DNA from: Parvimonas sp000223315 | GTDB taxonomy: Bacteria > Bacillota > Clostridia > Tissierellales > Peptoniphilaceae | Direction: 5' to 3' | NCBI GenBank assembly: GCA_050262155.1 | Contig: CP189843.1 | Location: forward strand, 1-64,000 | Length of the DNA: 64,000 nt | In this document: positions 60,409-64,000 of the stretch, in pieces | Position numbering within the stretch: the stretch's first letter is position 1 | How the letters are laid out: each line of letters opens with the position of its first letter | The notes under the pieces: generated by a model | Seen by the model: the letters and a program-made list of their open reading frames with translations, nothing else | What the model was told of the DNA's origin: nothing | The model's database searches: none | Program-made: the position numbers and the translations under genes

Positions 60409-61262
60409 TGATAGTAGATAGATTATATGAAGCAGTAAAAGAAAAAGGATTTGTTTGTGTTGGACTTGACAGCCATTTAGATTATATTCCAAATTATATT
60501 AAAGAAAAACACGAAAAAATTTCAGATATAATTTTTGAATATAATAAGACAATAATTGATGCAACAAGTGATATTGTAGCAATCTATAAACCACAAATTG
60601 CATATTATGAAGCAAACGGACTTGAAGGCCTTATTGCTTACCAAAGAACTTTAAGATATCTTAAAGAAAAGGGACTTTTAAGTATCGGAGATGTTAAAAG
60701 GGGAGATATTGCAAGTACTGCAAAGGAATATGCAAAGGCACATTTTAAAGGAGAGTTTGAAGCGGACTTTATAACTCTTAATCCATATATGGGAATGGAC
60801 AGTATCACACCTTATTTAGATTATTTAAAAACCGGAGAAAAGGGAGTTTTCGTATTGCTTAGAACTTCAAATGAGGGAGCAAAGGACATTGAATGTCTTG
60901 ACTACAACGGCGAGGCTCTTTATTTTCAAGTTGGAGATGAACTTAAAAAATTTGCTGATGAATTGACTTCTGAATGTGGATATTCTCCTTTGGGATTTGT
61001 TGTTGGAGCAACTCATAGCGAAGAAGCTAAAAAGATAAGAGAAAGATATAAAAATATTTTCTTCTTATTACCGGGATATGGGGCACAAGGTGCAAAAGCA
61101 GAAGACATCAGAACTTATTTGAATGACTTTAATGGAGGAGTTGTAAACTCTTCAAGAGGAATTATAAAATACTATCAAAAATTTGAAGACGGCGAAGAAA
61201 AATTTGCTCATTACACAAGAGAAGCCGTTTTGAATATGAGGAAGGATATTTATGGAGAATAA
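60408..61262 (+). CDS. pyrF: Orotidine 5'-phosphate decarboxylase (long type)
   Basis: Makes UMP from OMP. The 284 residues belong to the longer PyrF subgroup. The catalytic Lys and Asp are in SIGDVKRGDIASTA (about 95-108). FVCVGLDSHLDYIP and VVNSSRGIIKYY complete the phosphate and substrate site. It overlaps pyrC by 1 base and pyrK by 11. Confidence 0.95.
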   Translation: MIVDRLYEAVKEKGFVCVGLDSHLDYIPNYIKEKHEKISDIIFEYNKTIIDATSDIVAIYKPQIAYYEANGLEGLIAYQRTLRYLKEKGLLSIGDVKRGDIASTAKEYAKAHFKGEFEADFITLNPYMGMDSITPYLDYLKTGEKGVFVLLRTSNEGAKDIECLDYNGEALYFQVGDELKKFADELTSECGYSPLGFVVGATHSEEAKKIRERYKNIFFLLPGYGAQGAKAEDIRTYLNDFNGGVVNSSRGIIKYYQKFEDGEEKFAHYTREAVLNMRKDIYGE

Positions 61263-61980
61263 ATCATACGAAAAAGTTGAAATAATTTTAAATGAAAAAA
61301 TTTCTGAAGGCATTTACAAAATGGATGTCAAGGGAGAATTTAAAGCTAAAGTCGGACAATTTTATATGGTTAAATGCTTTGAGGACGGGACTATGCTTCC
61401 CCGTCCGATAAGTATCTGCGATATGGAGGACAATAAATTAACTTTTCTTTATGCAGTTGTGGGAAAAGGAACAAAGATTATGTCTGAAAAGAAAATTGGA
61501 GACAGCATAGAAATTTTAGGTCCACTTGGTAACGGCTTTCCGATTGATGAATATAATGGCAAAAAAGTTGCTCTTGTAGCAGGGGGAATTGGAATTGCAC
61601 CAATGCTATATCTTGCAAAGAAATTGGAAGCGGATGTCGATTTATATGCAGGCTTTAGAGATGAAATATATTTTACTGAAGAATTTAAGGAATTTACAAA
61701 AAATACATATATCGCAACAAATACAGGAAGTGTAGGACATAAGGGTTTCATAACTGAAATAATAAAAGATGATTATGATGTAATCTATTGTTGCGGTCCA
61801 AATCCTATGATGAATTCTGTAAAAAATTTAGGATTTGACATACCTGTCTATGTTTCTTTAGAGAGTAGAATGGGTTGTGGAATCGGGGCTTGTCTAGCTT
61901 GTAGTTGTAAAACTAAAAATGGAATGAAAAGAATTTGTAAGGAAGGTCCTGTATTTGAAGTCAAGGAGGTGAATTTTTAA
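61252..61980 (+). CDS. pyrK: Dihydroorotate dehydrogenase electron-transfer subunit
   Basis: Passes electrons from PyrD to NAD. The 242 residues start with a flavin-binding barrel (LPRPISICDME, about 45-55, and the following GKGT), then the NAD domain (GPLGNGFPI and ALVAGGIGIAPMLYLAKK). The C-terminal [2Fe-2S] ligands lie in MGCGIGACLACSCK with a further Cys in RICKEGP. Its presence shows that PyrD is the NAD-linked class 1B enzyme, suitable for anaerobes. Confidence 0.96.
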   Translation: MENKSYEKVEIILNEKISEGIYKMDVKGEFKAKVGQFYMVKCFEDGTMLPRPISICDMEDNKLTFLYAVVGKGTKIMSEKKIGDSIEILGPLGNGFPIDEYNGKKVALVAGGIGIAPMLYLAKKLEADVDLYAGFRDEIYFTEEFKEFTKNTYIATNTGSVGHKGFITEIIKDDYDVIYCCGPNPMMNSVKNLGFDIPVYVSLESRMGCGIGACLACSCKTKNGMKRICKEGPVFEVKEVNF

Positions 61981-62876
61981 TGTTGGAAGTAGATATTTGT
62001 GGAGTTAAATTTAAAAACCCCGTTATCGGAGCGTCAGGAACCTTCGGCTTCGGCAGAGAATATGCTGAATATATCGACTTAAATAGAATAGGTGGTATTT
62101 CTACAAAAGGACTTACTTTTGCGGGTAAGGACGGAAATACGGGAATTAGAATTTACGAAACACCTGCAGGAATAATGAACAGTATTGGACTTCAAAATCC
62201 GTCAGTACCGACTTTCATTGAAGAAGATTTACCTTTTATGGAAAGTTTTGATACACAGATTTTAGCAAACATTGGAGGTTCACAATTAGAGGATTATTTA
62301 AAATCAGTTGAACTTATCAATAAGACAAATATAAAAATAATTGAATTAAATATATCCTGTCCGAATGTAAAATCAGGCGGAATGGCTTTTGGAATAAAAT
62401 GCGACATTGCAGAGGGAATCGTAAGAAAAGTTAGAGAAAACACCGATAAAATTCTTATGGTAAAATTATCTCCAAATGCTGAAAATATAAAAGAAATGGC
62501 AAAAACTTGTGTTGAAGCGGGAGCGGATTGTCTTTCACTTGTAAATACATTTAATGCTTTGGCAATAGATATTTATAATAGAAAAGCAGTTTTCGACAAT
62601 GTAACGGCAGGACTTTCAGGAGCTTGTATAAAACCTATTGCTTTAAGAATGGTAAGAGATGTCGCTTCGGTTGTAGATGTTCCAATTATCGGAATGGGTG
62701 GAATAATGAATTGGCAAGATGCGATTGAATTTATTATGGCTGGAGCAACCGCAATTCAAGTCGGAACAGCAAACTTTATCAATCCGAGAGTTATGATTGA
62801 TATAATTGAAGGAATGGAAAAATTCTGTAAAGAACAAAATATAAAAAATTTAGAAGAAATTAGAGGAATTATTTAG
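61980..62876 (+). CDS. pyrD: Dihydroorotate dehydrogenase, class 1B catalytic subunit
   Basis: Oxidises dihydroorotate to orotate with FMN. The 298 residues show the active-site Cys in ELNISCPNVKSGGMAFG. FMN contacts include KLSPNAENI and the GMGGIMNWQDAIEFIMAGA stretch. AAGGAGG lies at the end of pyrK, whose stop overlaps the ATG by 1 base. Together PyrD and PyrK form the heterotetramer. Confidence 0.97.
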   Translation: MLEVDICGVKFKNPVIGASGTFGFGREYAEYIDLNRIGGISTKGLTFAGKDGNTGIRIYETPAGIMNSIGLQNPSVPTFIEEDLPFMESFDTQILANIGGSQLEDYLKSVELINKTNIKIIELNISCPNVKSGGMAFGIKCDIAEGIVRKVRENTDKILMVKLSPNAENIKEMAKTCVEAGADCLSLVNTFNALAIDIYNRKAVFDNVTAGLSGACIKPIALRMVRDVASVVDVPIIGMGGIMNWQDAIEFIMAGATAIQVGTANFINPRVMIDIIEGMEKFCKEQNIKNLEEIRGII

Positions 62877-62885
62877 GAGGAAATT

Positions 62886-63467
62886 ATGGAACAAAGAGTA
62901 TTGGAATTATTAAAAGAAAGTGAAGCATTATTAGAAGGACATTTCTTATTATCATCAGGGAAACATAGCGACAAATATGTTCAATGTGCAAAACTTTTGA
63001 TGTATCCTGACAAAGCTGAAGAAGTTTGTAAGGTAATAAAGAAAAAACTTGAAGATGCAAATGTAAAAGTTGATGCGGTAGTTGGACCTGCAATGGGTGG
63101 AATTGTAATTGCTTACGAATTGGGAAGAGCCTTGGGAGTAAGAGCAATGTTCACAGAAAGAGAAAATGAAATGATGACTCTAAGAAGAGGATTTTTTATA
63201 AATGAGGGAGAAAATGTTCTTGTAGTTGAAGATGTTGTTACAACAGGAAAATCTTCATTAGAAACAATAAAAGTACTAAAAGAACATGGAGCAAATATTG
63301 TTGGAATTGCTTCAATAGTTGACAGAACAAATGGAAAATCAGATATCGAATATCCACTTTTCCCGGCAATTTCATTAAATGTTCAAGCCTTTGAAAAAGA
63401 TGATTGTCCACTTTGTAAAGAAGGAAAAATTGAACTTGTAAAACCCGGAAGCAGAAAAAAATTCTAA
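62886..63467 (+). CDS. pyrE: Orotate phosphoribosyltransferase
   Basis: Adds PRPP-derived ribose phosphate to orotate. The 193 residues have the substrate motif LSSGKHSDKYVQC and the PRPP motif VLVVEDVVTTGKSS (about 113-126). It also has a C-terminal CPLC pair typical of the clostridial form. It is the last gene of the operon; carA and carB, needed for carbamoyl phosphate, are not in the window. Confidence 0.96.
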   Translation: MEQRVLELLKESEALLEGHFLLSSGKHSDKYVQCAKLLMYPDKAEEVCKVIKKKLEDANVKVDAVVGPAMGGIVIAYELGRALGVRAMFTERENEMMTLRRGFFINEGENVLVVEDVVTTGKSSLETIKVLKEHGANIVGIASIVDRTNGKSDIEYPLFPAISLNVQAFEKDDCPLCKEGKIELVKPGSRKKF

Positions 63468-63480
63468 AAATATTTTCATA

Positions 63481-63521
63481 AAAAAGCGTACTCGATGTAT
63501 TATACTGGAGTATGCTTTTTT
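63481..63521 (+). terminator. Terminator of the pyr operon
   Basis: AAAAGCGTACTC pairs with GAGTATGCTTTT (one G-U) across about 14 bases, followed by TT. The final 460 bases of the window (63540-64000) are AT-rich and I see no gene, RNA or promoter that I can support. Confidence 0.88.
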
Positions 63522-64000
63522 ATTGTTTTAAAATATAATTTTCATCAAAGTACTTTGTAAAGATCAATCATATAGCATTATTAAATTTTTTAAACCATTG
63601 AAAATCTAAAAAATAAATATTTGTCTTATTTAATATATAGCTTATTTTATTTTTTAAAGATATATTTTGTTGAATATCATTGAAAATTAGCTAATTATAT
63701 TAAAATAAATACTTATTAATATTTACAATAAAAACATATTATAATAATGTAACATAATATTATATTGTTAATTAAATACATAAACAAATTAATAAAAACT
63801 TGATTAATTGTGTAAATTTTAACTTTGTTTTAATTTCCGGGTAGAGAAATACGAAATAATTTATTGCCGTTAAGCGGTATAAATTTAAATATATATTTAG
63901 CATATTTGATTTAAAATCGCAAAAATGTTATTATTAGTACGTATATTAAATAGTATTTCATTAAGGGTATGAAATTTATTTAAGTTTAGTTATTAGTTTA

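Noticed and set aside
63820..63960. Structured RNA or promoter around TTTCCGGGTAGAG and GCCGTTAAGCGG near the window end
   Set aside because: Only a 5-bp stem can be drawn and nothing downstream is visible to give context.

Overview
The window starts on the first base of dnaA and carries the conserved Gram-positive origin block dnaA, oriC, dnaN, yaaA, recF, gyrB, gyrA. Base composition is very AT-rich, codons are A/T-ending, ribosome binding sites are strong (GGAGG) and most promoters I could place have -35 and -10 boxes separated by exactly 17 bp. Together with the many lipoproteins, a large cell-envelope subtilase and the absence of sporulation genes other than a sigma-factor trio, this suggests a low-GC anaerobic Firmicute of the Tissierellia/Peptoniphilaceae type (Parvimonas-like). 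That assignment is inference. I see no rRNA or tRNA gene.

Layout. 1-9918: origin and gyrase operon, ending in an anti-anti-sigma/anti-sigma/sigma trio. 9919-16745: accessory DNA with a damaged ABC-2 transporter (10810-12999), a DUF-type protein and many copies of a modular hairpin repeat (Family 1). 16746-20485: an AraC regulator divergent from a two-gene ABC exporter. 20861-25664: a 1566-residue lactocepin/C5a-peptidase-like protease with an inverted repeat over its promoter. 25873-38320: small genes, an iscS-thiI tRNA-thiolation pair, four tandem paralogous lipoproteins, a BcrA-type ABC transporter, and a Crp-family regulator. 39220-43760: a molybdate operon (modABC, moaA, moaC, MOSC). 44409-48237: a dipeptide/oligopeptide ABC transporter without its binding protein. 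51241-57444: greA, lysS, a lipoprotein and a three-gene nucleotide-sugar cluster. 57497-63467: the pyrimidine operon pyrB-I-C-F-K-D-E.

Two things stand out. First, the pyr operon is preceded by a strong promoter, a translatable 86-codon leader with 19 Phe codons (all TTT), and a terminator whose 5' arm contains the leader stop codon. This is the logic of the enterobacterial pyrL/pyrBI attenuator, not the PyrR attenuator usual in Firmicutes, and it sits with an enterobacterial-style pyrB-pyrI pair. Second, at least fifteen copies or fragments of Family 1, a mosaic repeat of interchangeable hairpin modules, fill the accessory intergenic regions. Its stems keep pairing while their sequence changes, and one copy has replaced the 3' half of an ABC permease gene. 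A second small repeat (Family 2) sits directly after terminator T-runs.

Several short protein-like open stretches next to these repeats look like remains of lost genes. All family names and functions rest on recognisable motifs and gene order only; no searches were run.
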